From NCBI RefSeq assembly GCF_000829375.1, contig NZ_AP014624.1, positions 2,914,001-2,978,000 on the forward strand: DNA of 64,000 nucleotides. Direction: 5' to 3'. A model generated the notes under the pieces. That model had not been told where the DNA came from. It made no database searches and worked only from the letters and a program-made list of their open reading frames with translations. Positions 55,301-63,823 of this stretch are shown piece after piece. Each line of letters begins with the position of its first letter. Positions within the stretch are counted from its first letter, which is position 1. Made by a program: the position numbers and the translations under genes. The stretch is from Chryseobacterium sp. StRB126. Lineage in GTDB: Bacteria; Bacteroidota; Bacteroidia; Flavobacteriales; Weeksellaceae.

Positions 55301-56671
55301 GGATTCCTTCCCATGGCCATCAGTAATGGCGCAGGAGCTGAAGTACAGAGACCATTAGCCACTGTAGTGATCGGTGGATTGATGCTTGCCACACTTTTAA
55401 CCCTATTTGTCCTCCCAATTCTTTACGTCTTATTTGAACATATTAATAAAGATAAAATGAAATTCTCTAAAAAAATAAACTATAAAAAACTGTCTGTTTT
55501 CTTGCTGTTGGTTTCTTTCGGAAGCTTTCAGGCTCAGGAAAACATCACCTTTGAACAGGCACTTGAAAAAGCATATCAACAAAACGGAACACTTAAAGGC
55601 TCAAAATTAATCTCTGATTATCAGGAAAAACTAAAAGCCAGCTATCTGAACCTTCCTCAAGTGGAAATTACAGGAGCATTCGGGCAGATTCAGGGGGAAG
55701 AAACAGATAATTCATTCGGAATTTCTCAAAGGTTCAGTTTTCCAACTGTTTATTCCAAGAGAAAACAGATGCTGGATGCGGAATGGACGGCAAGTATCAT
55801 CAATCAGAACCTTACTAAAACACAGCTTACCAAAGAAGTTACAGATGTTTTTTACAGAATTTTAGTGTTTCAGGAAAAGAAAAAAGTATTGGACTACATC
55901 AGTCAGTTGTACACCAACTTTGCGGATAAGGCTGGTTTAAGATTGAAAAAAGGAGAAGCCAATATTTTAGAGGAATCTACTGCCGAAATTCAAAAAGAAC
56001 AGATCAAAGTACAACTGAACATTCTTGAAAATGATCTGAATATTGCCAAACTGCAGCTTCAGTTGCTTCTTCAGTCAGAAACAGCCTATCAACCTATTGC
56101 TGATAAACCAACCATGAATGTAGGACTTCAGGTCTCAGAGGAAATGGTAAAACAACATCCTGAACTTCAGTATCTGCAGCAGCAAATTAAAGTAGGGGAA
56201 GCTGAAGTACAGCTTGAAAAAAGCAGGCTTCTTCCGGAGCTTCTTATCGGATACACCAATCAGAGCATGAAAAACATTAATAACAACCGTTTTAATTCAG
56301 TTCAGGTAGGAGTAGGGATTCCGTTGTTTACCAAGGGACAGCGAGCATTAGCAAAGGCTGCAGAAGCTAAAATTGCTATTTCTGAAAACCAATATCAAAG
56401 AAAAGAAATTGAACTTAAAAACAGATTAGGACAACAGTTGAACAACTATATGAATCAACAGAGAATCATTGAAAATTATGAACAAAAACAGCTTCCAAAA
56501 TCTGAAACGATCTTAAAAACAGCTCAAAAGCAGATGGATGCAGGAGAAATTGATTATCTGAATTGGGTAATATTGGTCAATCAGGCTGTAAAAACCAAGG
56601 CAGATTATATCGATAGTCTGGACAGGCTGAATCAGATCGGAGCAGAACTTAATTTCTTAATTTCAAAATAA
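52334..56671 (+). CDS. czcA: CzcA-type heavy-metal RND pump fused to a TolC-family outer membrane factor
   Basis: 1445 residues. Residues 1 to about 1040 are a full RND protein with the PSYGAADIERLVTFPIEQA segment and proton/metal relay D401-F-G...D407-G-A...E414 (LDFGLIVDGAVIIVEA), the form found in Zn/Co/Ni/Cd CzcA-like pumps rather than CusA. Residues about 1042-1068 (MKFSKKINYKKLS, FLLLVSFGSFQAQ) are an internal signal peptide, and about 1070-1445 are a TolC/CzcC domain with long coiled coils. The ATG at 55457 could also start the TolC part alone. The adaptor gene follows by 7 bp. Confidence 0.92.
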   Translation: MLNKIIEFSVKNKLIIALFTIGLVLFGVYETTKLPIDAQPDITNNQVQIITTAPSYGAADIERLVTFPIEQATSNISGITELRSLSRFGLSLVTVVFDDDTDVYWARQQVQERLQLVQDNIPAGIGKPELGPISTGLGEIFQYVVRAKKGYENVYDETELRTIQDWVVRRQLLGTKGVADVSSFGGKLKQYEIAINPNKLQAFNININDVFAALENNNQNTGGAYIEKKETVLFIRSEGLLGTKEDIGNIQVAETKEGIPVHIKDVASVKIGYATRYGAMTYNDTGELSGAIVLMLKGENANEVIGNIKQRLEKIQESLPEGVVIEPFLDRAKMVNNTISTVKTNLMEGALIVVFILVVFLGNFRAGLLVASVIPLAMLFAIIMMNIFGVGGNLMSLGALDFGLIVDGAVIIVEAVLHQLAHKKHFGKDNMLSKKEMDDQVSNSATKMVSSAVFGQIIILIVYLPIFALQGIEGKMFKPMAQTVAFALIGAFILSLTYIPMMSSLVLSRKKKEKDNISDRVMAKVETGHQKFLMKALKFRKTIILGVLILFAGAVFTLSRMGGEFIPSLEEGDFAVEMRILQGSNINETKKVTTQASSILLKQFPEVQKIVVKIGSAEIPTEPMPMDAGDMIIVLKPKKEWTSAHSFPELSEKMSKALSVIPGLTTSFQFPVQMRFNELMTGARQDIVCKIYGEDLDSLTTYAKKLGSIINTVKGAQDLYIEPVEGAPQVVIDYNRSELSRYNISVAEINRVINMAFAGQTAGALYEGEKKFDIVVRMDNEHKKDITSIQNLLVPTASGEQIPLSQLAKVELKDSPNQIQREDTKRRIIIGFNAKGRDVQTVVEELQQKVGKNLKFSPGYTIAYGGTFENLNEAKARLGVAVPISLVMIFLLLFFAFGSVKHSLLIYTAIPLSAIGGVYFLALRGMPFSISAGVGFIALFGVAVLNGIVLISEFNRLKKNGITNTSRIVLMGTRIRLRPVLMTAFVASLGFLPMAISNGAGAEVQRPLATVVIGGLMLATLLTLFVLPILYVLFEHINKDKMKFSKKINYKKLSVFLLLVSFGSFQAQENITFEQALEKAYQQNGTLKGSKLISDYQEKLKASYLNLPQVEITGAFGQIQGEETDNSFGISQRFSFPTVYSKRKQMLDAEWTASIINQNLTKTQLTKEVTDVFYRILVFQEKKKVLDYISQLYTNFADKAGLRLKKGEANILEESTAEIQKEQIKVQLNILENDLNIAKLQLQLLLQSETAYQPIADKPTMNVGLQVSEEMVKQHPELQYLQQQIKVGEAEVQLEKSRLLPELLIGYTNQSMKNINNNRFNSVQVGVGIPLFTKGQRALAKAAEAKIAISENQYQRKEIELKNRLGQQLNNYMNQQRIIENYEQKQLPKSETILKTAQKQMDAGEIDYLNWVILVNQAVKTKADYIDSLDRLNQIGAELNFLISK

Positions 56672-56678
56672 CAGCGTC

Positions 56679-57830
56679 ATGCAATTCAAAATCATATCAA
56701 TATACAGTCTGGCTTTAGCATTGGTTTTATCATCATGTTCAGGCAAGAAAGAAGAGGAGAAAACAGTCTACGAGAACACAAAATTTGCAAAAGGTGCTGA
56801 GAATATGGTTCATCTTACCAATCAGCAAATTCAGTCTGTAGGAATTACCACAACGTCTGTTCAGGACAGAAATATGGAAAAAATGGTACGTCTGAATGGA
56901 AAAGCAGAGATTGCCCCATCTCACATCAGTTCTGTTTCAAGTATTATGGGCGGACATATCAAATCTATCAATGTGATTAATGGAAGTCACTTTAGCAAAG
57001 GTCAGGTACTGGCTGTGGTAGAAGACCCACAATTCATCCAGCTGCAGCAAGATTATCTGGTAACCAAAGCACAGCTTGAAGCCGCAAGACTGAACTTTAA
57101 CCGTCAGAAAGACCTTAATACCAGCAAAGCAAGCAGTGATAAAACAATGCAGACCGCTCAGGCAGATTATTCAACCTTAAATGCTACATTGAGAGGCCTT
57201 GAAGAAAAATTACGGATCATCGGAATCAATACTAAAGGCTTACACACTGGAAATATCAGAAGCAGAATTAATGTGTATGCGCCATTCAGTGGCTTTGTAA
57301 GCAAGATTCTTGTGAATAACGGACAATATATCAACCCCGCAGATACTTTATTTGAGTTAATTAATCCAGCCGGATTACTTTTAGAATTAAAAGTCTTTGA
57401 AAACGATGTTAACGATATAAAAGTAGGGCAGGAAATCGTGGTTTACAACAATCAGAAACCCGATGTGAAATCTAGTGCTAAAATTGTAAGTGTAGTTCCA
57501 AGCATTGAAACAGGAGGTTCTGCAACTGCTATTGCAAAACTATCATCTGTGAATTCAGAATTTGTAAAAGGAATGTATGTTAACGCTGAAGTGAACATCA
57601 GCAACCGATACACTCAGGGACTTCCGAATGATGCTGTAGTTTCTTTTGAAAATAAAAACTATGTTTTTGAAGATCTTGGAAAATCGAAATATAAGATGAT
57701 TCCTGTGGTAACCGGAATTTCAGACGATCAGTTTACCGAAGTTTTGAAAGCAGACTTCCTGAAAGGTAAAAAGATTGTACAGAAAGGAGCTTATAGTCTT
57801 CTGATGATGTTGAAGAATAAAGCGGAGTAA
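56679..57830 (+). CDS. czcB: RND efflux periplasmic adaptor (CzcB/CusB-like lipoprotein)
   Basis: 383 residues. Lipoprotein signal with C20 in LVLSSCSGK. The membrane fusion protein order is visible: barrel-sandwich/lipoyl half (GHIKSINVINGSHFSKGQVL), helical hairpin (QLQQDYLVTKAQLEAARLNF), lipoyl half 2 (IRSRINVYAPFSGFV) and beta-barrel (DVNDIKVGQEIVVYN). It links the CzcA and TolC parts across the periplasm; the gene is 7 bp after the pump, so they are one operon. Confidence 0.93.
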   Translation: MQFKIISIYSLALALVLSSCSGKKEEEKTVYENTKFAKGAENMVHLTNQQIQSVGITTTSVQDRNMEKMVRLNGKAEIAPSHISSVSSIMGGHIKSINVINGSHFSKGQVLAVVEDPQFIQLQQDYLVTKAQLEAARLNFNRQKDLNTSKASSDKTMQTAQADYSTLNATLRGLEEKLRIIGINTKGLHTGNIRSRINVYAPFSGFVSKILVNNGQYINPADTLFELINPAGLLLELKVFENDVNDIKVGQEIVVYNNQKPDVKSSAKIVSVVPSIETGGSATAIAKLSSVNSEFVKGMYVNAEVNISNRYTQGLPNDAVVSFENKNYVFEDLGKSKYKMIPVVTGISDDQFTEVLKADFLKGKKIVQKGAYSLLMMLKNKAE

Positions 57831-57894
57831 TCGCTTTCTACCAATAAATTTTAAGAAAGGTTTTGTTTACTAATGGTAAATGAAACCTTTTATA

Positions 57895-57965
57895 TTTTCT
57901 TGCGCCTTAAAAACGAGGTATTATTTTAAAATATTTGTGCCTTTGCGTATTCCCAACAACTTGAA
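57895..57965. repeat. dispersed GCGCCTT...GTGCCTTTGCG element
   Basis: Reverse-orientation copy of the GGAAAACGCAAAGGCACAA element: CTTGCGCCTTAAAAACGAGG on one side and TTGTGCCTTTGCGTATTCCC on the other. The remaining gap 57831-58112 holds no gene. Confidence 0.6.
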
Positions 57966-58112
57966 AAAAATATATAAAATGATTTTTGGCATATTTTCAA
58001 TATTATAGATATTATTTAATGCATAATTAATTAAAAAAGCAATACTTTTAAGCAGTGAATTAGTTGAAAGAATTTTTAGTTGCATTAAGTAAAGAATTTT
58101 TATTGAAACATA

Positions 58113-59921
58113 ATGACAACTAAACCGTTACACAATTTCCATATTCCCGTGATGGGATTGGCTTATACCATAGACAGCCCAATCCGCGTAGCACAATATG
58201 GAATTTCTTCTGTGATTTCCATCATTGATGATGAGATTCTGGAAAAAATGAAAAACTTTTACAACCAAAAGTTTAATCTTAATTATTCAGGAATCTCAAC
58301 AAAAACAGAGGATTACAGAGCCAAAAGAATTACTGCTTATCTGGACATGGTAGATGATATCGTGAATGAAAAATTTGAATCTTTCAAACAGGAAATCAGT
58401 AAGAATAAAGAAGCTTTGAAAGACTTTGTGGCCATGCTGCCTAATACTTCGGATCTGAAAAATAGCCTTCAAAATCTTATTGCTCAAAAAGATAACTGGA
58501 GTGACAGCATTAAAAACTTCATAGAAACCAACCTGCTTCCGGGAAGTATTGATGTCAATATCATGACAAAAGTTGATAAAGACAACTATAAAAATAATGA
58601 GCAGCTTCCTGCCATGTACAATGACGCTCACGCTTCTCTCCGTGGATTTGCCAACAGTAAGCTATCCTCTTCAATGGTTCTTTCGGCAGGAATGAATCCC
58701 CGTCTGTACAGTTATATGGAGGAATTTGATGATTTCTTTCCTGATGAAAACGGATATCTGAAAAAGAAAATCATTCTTAAAGTGAGTGATTTCCGTTCTG
58801 CCATGATTCAGGGGAATTTTCTGGCTAAAAAAGGGTTGTGGGTATCAGAGTACAGAATAGAATCCGGACTGAATTGTGGTGGTCATGCATTTGCCACAGA
58901 AGGAATGCTTTTAGGTCCTATCATGGAAGAATTCAGACATAAAAAGAATGATCTGATACAGTCTGCACATGCCTTAATGAACAATGCTTTAGAGCAGAAA
59001 GGAAAATCTGTTCTGTCTCAGCCATTAGAAATGAAAATTACCGTACAGGGCGGAGTAGGTACTTCTGAAGAGCATGATTTTCTATTAAAGACTTATAATG
59101 TAGACAGTGTAGGATGGGGATCTCCCTTTTTATTAGTGCCTGAAGCCACTTCCGTAGATGCTGATACCCGAGATCTACTCTTAAAAGCTAAAGAAAAAGA
59201 CTTTTATTTAAGTCAGATTTCTCCTTTGGGAGTGCCTTTCAATACCATAAAAGGGACTTCTAATGAACTATTGAAGCATCAAAAAGAAGCCAGAGGAAGA
59301 TATGGAAGTTCATGTCCAAAGAAACTATTAGCATTAAGCAAAGAATATTCCCCGGAAGGAACTTGTACAGCTTCCAGAAAATACCAGGACATTAAACTGA
59401 ATGAACTTTATACTCAACAAGAAGTACTCTCTACAGAAGAGTTTGATAAGAAAAAAGCTGCAATTACAGATAAAGCTTGTCTTTGCGTTGGATTGGTCAA
59501 TTCTGCTTATATGGAACAGGGAATAGAGATCAAAGGAGAAAAACAAGGTGTTGTTATCTGTCCAGGGCCGAATATTGCATTTTTTGACAGGGAAGTTACC
59601 CTTTCGGAAATGGTAAATCATATTTATGGCAATACCAACATTCTGCCGGATAACCGCCGTCCTAATATGTTTATCAATGAGTTGAAAATGTATATTGATT
59701 ATCTGAAAAAAGAATTAGCAGACTCAACCCGGCAGATTACTCATTCCCAAACAAAAAAATGGAATGTCTTCAGAAAAAATATGCTGGAAGGAATAGAGTA
59801 TTACCATCAGTTATTTAATACATCTTCGTTTTTCAAACAGGGATTACAAAGGATTAATCATCAGTTACAGGAATATAAACTAATGCTGAACAATATTGAC
59901 ATCCCTCAGGTTGAAAAGTAA
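58113..59921 (+). CDS. Nitronate-monooxygenase-like FMN barrel protein with four-cysteine cluster
   Basis: 602 residues, cytoplasmic, not assigned to a named family. It opens like 2-nitropropane dioxygenases (FHIPVMGLAYTIDSPIRVAQYG). GLNCGGHAF (253-261), VQGGVGTSEEHDF (311-323) and DSVGWGSPFLLVPEA (331-345) are the flavin phosphate-binding positions of that barrel. After it, C401, C418, C456 and C458 form a four-cysteine set (SSCPKKLL; GTCTAS; KACLCVG) that could bind a Fe-S cluster or zinc, and the C-terminus is helical. Monocistronic. Fold inference is good; reaction unknown. Confidence 0.75.
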   Translation: MTTKPLHNFHIPVMGLAYTIDSPIRVAQYGISSVISIIDDEILEKMKNFYNQKFNLNYSGISTKTEDYRAKRITAYLDMVDDIVNEKFESFKQEISKNKEALKDFVAMLPNTSDLKNSLQNLIAQKDNWSDSIKNFIETNLLPGSIDVNIMTKVDKDNYKNNEQLPAMYNDAHASLRGFANSKLSSSMVLSAGMNPRLYSYMEEFDDFFPDENGYLKKKIILKVSDFRSAMIQGNFLAKKGLWVSEYRIESGLNCGGHAFATEGMLLGPIMEEFRHKKNDLIQSAHALMNNALEQKGKSVLSQPLEMKITVQGGVGTSEEHDFLLKTYNVDSVGWGSPFLLVPEATSVDADTRDLLLKAKEKDFYLSQISPLGVPFNTIKGTSNELLKHQKEARGRYGSSCPKKLLALSKEYSPEGTCTASRKYQDIKLNELYTQQEVLSTEEFDKKKAAITDKACLCVGLVNSAYMEQGIEIKGEKQGVVICPGPNIAFFDREVTLSEMVNHIYGNTNILPDNRRPNMFINELKMYIDYLKKELADSTRQITHSQTKKWNVFRKNMLEGIEYYHQLFNTSSFFKQGLQRINHQLQEYKLMLNNIDIPQVEK

Positions 59922-60073
59922 TAGATTTTATCGCATTTTTTACACACTGTTGGTAAATAAACGAGCAATCATCGGCTTTTTCATTTATAATAACTATAGA
60001 ACGTATGGGTATTTTGAATAGCCCTACAGCACAATATTCCTTACCTTAGATGTCACTTAGTAAAATTATTTTT

Positions 60074-61018
60074 ATGGAAAAAAGAAAGATCAAAAACACT
60101 GATTTGGAAGTGGCTCCTATTAATTTCGGAGGAAATGTTTTTGGATGGACACTGGATGAAAAGCAGTCATTCGATATCCTGGATCAGTTTACAGAAGCCG
60201 GATTCAATTTTATAGATACAGCAGACACCTATTCATGGTGGGTAAACGGAAGAGGTGGACAATCTGAAGAGATCATCGGAAAATGGATGAAAAGCCGTAA
60301 TAACCGTAAGGATATTGTTCTGGCAACCAAAGTAGGCTCTCAAACAAAAGAACATGGGTATGATATCAGTAAAAAACATATTCTGAAATCAGTGGATGAA
60401 TCTCTGCAAAGGCTTCAGACCGATCGTATCGACCTTTATTATACGCATTTTGACGATAATACTACTCCTGTAGAGGAAACATTATCAGCATATGACGAGA
60501 TTATTAAAGCCGGAAAAGTACGTTATATTGCTGCATCCAATCTTTCTCCTGAACGTTTAAAAGAATCCCTTGAAGTTTCTGAAAAGAACAACCTGCCTAA
60601 ATATGTTGCCTTACAGCCCCATTATAATTTATTGGAAAGAGAAGGTTTTGAAAAAAACTATGCTCCTTTGGTAGAACAGTTTGATCTGAGTGTATTTCCA
60701 TACTGGTCTCTGGCAGCAGGATTTTTAACCGGAAAATACCGTGATGAAGCTGATTTAGCCAAAAGTGCAAGAGGAGAAGGTGTGAGAAAATATTTAAATC
60801 CTAAGGGTCTGGAAGTTTTAAAGGCATTAGATCAGGTGAGTGAAAAACACCATAGCAATCAGGGAACAGTTGCTTTAGCTTGGTTATTATCCAATCCGTT
60901 GGTTACTGCTCCGATCGTGAGTGCGACAAGTTCTTCACAGCTTGAAACATTGTTCAATGCCCCTAAACTTATTTTAGATCAGGAAGACATTGACTTACTT
61001 AATAGAGTAAGTCATTAA
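60074..61018 (+). CDS. Aldo/keto reductase
   Basis: 314 residues from the ATG at 60074 (frame open from 60050). Tetrad: D48 (FIDTADTY), Y53, K86 (VLATKVGS) and H125 (LYYTHFDD). An NADPH-dependent reductase of the AKR type close to AKR11/13-like YghZ and YcsN proteins. Ends with a terminator. Substrate unknown. Confidence 0.9.
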   Translation: MEKRKIKNTDLEVAPINFGGNVFGWTLDEKQSFDILDQFTEAGFNFIDTADTYSWWVNGRGGQSEEIIGKWMKSRNNRKDIVLATKVGSQTKEHGYDISKKHILKSVDESLQRLQTDRIDLYYTHFDDNTTPVEETLSAYDEIIKAGKVRYIAASNLSPERLKESLEVSEKNNLPKYVALQPHYNLLEREGFEKNYAPLVEQFDLSVFPYWSLAAGFLTGKYRDEADLAKSARGEGVRKYLNPKGLEVLKALDQVSEKHHSNQGTVALAWLLSNPLVTAPIVSATSSSQLETLFNAPKLILDQEDIDLLNRVSH

Positions 61019-61044
61019 TTTCAATCCTCATTATTAGATTAATA

Positions 61045-61077
61045 AAACCGTTCAATACTAGATTGAACGGTTTTTTT
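61045..61077 (+). terminator. terminator after the aldo/keto reductase gene
   Basis: AACCGTTCAA pairs with TTGAACGGTT around a 7 nt loop and is followed by seven T. Confidence 0.85.
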
Positions 61078-61113
61078 GATCTTAATCTTCTTGTAAAAAA
61101 AGAAGAGTTTGAA

Positions 61114-61382
61114 TTCTACGGAATGACAAAGACTATGCAAAATGATATCTATTTCTATTTGTCATTCCGTAGAAATCTCAGTCCATTTTTTAGTAACAAT
61201 TACATTTATTTTTTTGAAAACACTTAAGTTATTTTAAGTGACTACTAACTATTTGAAAAGAACACTTAAGTCTATTGAAAATCATAGTTGTTCAATTTTC
61301 TGGAATATCACAATTGAAAAACGCGATATTCCCCTCTTCCGGAGAGGGGGTGAAAATTCAAAGAATTTTTGATGGGGTGGTC
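61114..61382. repeat. inverted repeat and dispersed repeat, no gene
   Basis: A perfect 17 bp inverted repeat (TTCTACGGAATGACAAA at 61114-61130 with its complement at 61158-61174) has a 27 bp spacer. A copy of the CCCCTCTTCCGGAGAGG...GATGGGGTGG element lies at 61328-61382, resembling 11691-11738. No protein-like frame. Confidence 0.7.
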
Positions 61383-61396
61383 ATAATATGATCTCA

Positions 61397-63244
61397 TTAA
61401 TCTGAATAATCCTTCAACAACTGTCTGTAACTCATCAGGATGGAAGACTTGGAGATAAACCCTATAAAAACATTGTTTTCACTTACAACAGGAAGATTCC
61501 ACACTCCGGTATCATCGAAGGTTTGAAGGATATCCAATGGTTTATTTTCCGGATGAAGTATGGATTGCGGAGCTTTCATAATCTGACCTACCGTTTGCAA
61601 CGGATCAATTTCCTTGTTAAAAAGATAAGGTCTTATATCATCAAGGGTTAGGACTCCTTTTAATGTTCTGGTATCATCAACTACAGCAAAAATATTTTTG
61701 TCCCCATTCTTTACCAGTTCAAAAAGATCTGTAATAGAGGCATTTTCCTGAATAGTCTGCGAATATTTATCGATAAAATCATCCGTTCTTAAAGCAAAAA
61801 GAAGGTTTTTATCATGTTTGTTGGTGAATATTTTTCCTTCATCTGCAAGAGACTTTAATTCCGGAGAGATCGGAGAGAACCATTTGGCAATAAGGTAAGA
61901 CATAATGGAAACAATCATTAGCGGAATAAACAGATCATACCCAAAACTTGATTCTGCAATCAGGAATATAGCCGTTAGCGGAGCATACATAACGCCACTC
62001 ATTGCTCCAGCCATTCCTACCAGTACAAGATTCGTTACCGGAACGTCTGTAAACCCGATATGCTGACAAACCAAGGCAAATAAATATCCTACAGTTCCGC
62101 CTGCAAAAAGAGAAGGAGCAAAATTACCTCCGTTTCCACCACTGAATATGGTAAATGAAGTCGCAAAAGCTTTTAATAATAAGACAAGAACTAAAAATAT
62201 AATAATCGTCCAATCTCCAATTTCAAAATACCTGAAAAAGCTGTTTTCAATAATAGAATGGGTGTTCCCGTTCGTGAAAGCTTTTACGGTTTCATATCCT
62301 TCTCCGAATAAAGGGGGAAAGAGAACACAAAGCAAGGAAAGTACGGCCCCTCCAAACATTGCTTTACGCATTTTTGAAAGTTGGAGTCCTTTTATAAAAT
62401 GCTCTACCTTTTGAGAAATAATGACAAAATATCTGGCATATAATCCCGTTACTACTCCTAAAATCAGGTAATAAGGTACATTTTTATAGTTGAAAGCTTC
62501 TCTGGTGTAAAACCTGAAAAGAACATCTTCCTGAAGCAATATTCTGGACAGAAGACTTCCACAAACCGCTGCAACCACCAATGGAATAAAATCTGTAAAA
62601 ACCACTCCGGTTAACAGAATTTCAAAAGCAAACATAATTCCTGCAATAGGAGCATTGAAAGCTGATGCAATTCCGGCAGTAGCTCCTGCAGCCAGTAATA
62701 ATGTACGTTCTTTATAATTAAGCCTATATGTTTGTGCAAAATTTGATCCTATGGCTGCTCCTGTAACAGCAATAGGACTTTCCAATCCTGCGGATCCTCC
62801 CAACCCAACGGTAACCGCACTCTGTATCACCTGAGAATACATTTTTACAGAAGCCACAATACTTGAGTTCTGGGCAATTTCATACAAAATAGCACCAATC
62901 CCTTTTCGATCCTGTCCTTTAAATAACGTTAGTACGATCAACGTAGTCAGAACAATTCCTAAAAAAGGAAAAACAATATAAAATAAGATCTGATATTCGA
63001 AATGGACTTTATTGGTAATGAAATAATGGATATTGTGTACCAGCGTTTTTAGGATTACCCCAGCCAATCCAGCCGTACAACCCACAAGGATTCCGGAAAG
63101 CACAAGAAACTGATTTCTGCTCAATCTATTGTTCAGCCAATGCAGAATAAGCTCATAACTGCGGGCTTTTTCCAGTCCGTATTTCTGGAAATCTCTTTTA
63201 AATTTTAGAAAGCTTAGGTACTTTTTTTTGTTGTGAATTTTCAC
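61397..63244 (-). CDS. ClC-family chloride channel/transporter with CBS domains
   Basis: 615 residues. Selectivity-filter elements are GSAGLESPIAVTGAAIGS with gating glutamate E155 and GGNGGNFAPSLFAGG. Many membrane helices run to about residue 450. After it come two CBS domains (about 475-540 and 555-610: QTIQENASITDLFELV; QIMKAPQSILHPENKP) that bind nucleotides. An inner membrane anion channel or Cl-/H+ exchanger. No neighbours on the same strand. Confidence 0.93.
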   Translation of the reverse strand: MKIHNKKKYLSFLKFKRDFQKYGLEKARSYELILHWLNNRLSRNQFLVLSGILVGCTAGLAGVILKTLVHNIHYFITNKVHFEYQILFYIVFPFLGIVLTTLIVLTLFKGQDRKGIGAILYEIAQNSSIVASVKMYSQVIQSAVTVGLGGSAGLESPIAVTGAAIGSNFAQTYRLNYKERTLLLAAGATAGIASAFNAPIAGIMFAFEILLTGVVFTDFIPLVVAAVCGSLLSRILLQEDVLFRFYTREAFNYKNVPYYLILGVVTGLYARYFVIISQKVEHFIKGLQLSKMRKAMFGGAVLSLLCVLFPPLFGEGYETVKAFTNGNTHSIIENSFFRYFEIGDWTIIIFLVLVLLLKAFATSFTIFSGGNGGNFAPSLFAGGTVGYLFALVCQHIGFTDVPVTNLVLVGMAGAMSGVMYAPLTAIFLIAESSFGYDLFIPLMIVSIMSYLIAKWFSPISPELKSLADEGKIFTNKHDKNLLFALRTDDFIDKYSQTIQENASITDLFELVKNGDKNIFAVVDDTRTLKGVLTLDDIRPYLFNKEIDPLQTVGQIMKAPQSILHPENKPLDILQTFDDTGVWNLPVVSENNVFIGFISKSSILMSYRQLLKDYSD

Positions 63245-63823
63245 CTGAGAAGAATTTTAATGCAGGTCTCAATTTGAAACAGCTCTGTAAATTTATGAAA
63301 TATATGATAAAACTTTCCCAAAAGATCCTTTTAAGGTTTTTCAGAAATCAAAGGAAAGGTAATGTTTTGGATATTAAATCTTATACTTACCCATAAAAAA
63401 CAGCTGTAATACTGCCATTTGTATAAGCTTTCATAAAACTTTAGAAGGCATTAAAAATTAGCCTTCTGATCTCTTAAAAAGTAAAATTCTTTTTCGTCAA
63501 TTTATTAATGAACGTCTGAACATTGAAATCATGATTGAATACAGATAAACTTCAGACGCAAAAGTTATTTTTTTAAACCGCTTTATTTTAGTTAAACAAA
63601 GGAAGCGACTTTGTCGCTGAAGAAGCATTGTGGATATGCATCCGTTTAGAAAGAATCAATGAAATTGATTCCATCTTAGCTTCCTTAATTATGCATAATC
63701 TTTCATAAAAACTTTGCGTCTATAAAATTCAAAATACCTTATCTCCTCAATTTTTAATTCCGTTCTTACATTATTTCCTAAATATTCAAAATTTCTTCAA
63801 AATTTAATAATAGATTTATTGCA
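63245..63823. repeat. intergenic region with a structured inverted element
   Basis: From 63555 to 63720 an element has outer arms GACGCAAAAGTT and AACTTTGCGTC and inner arms AAGGAAGC (63599-63606) and GCTTCCTT (63678-63685). The rest of this stretch holds no protein-like frame. Confidence 0.55.

Noticed and set aside
55051..55392. Antisense frame within the RND gene
   Set aside because: It is a shadow of the CzcA reading frame without start context or family match.
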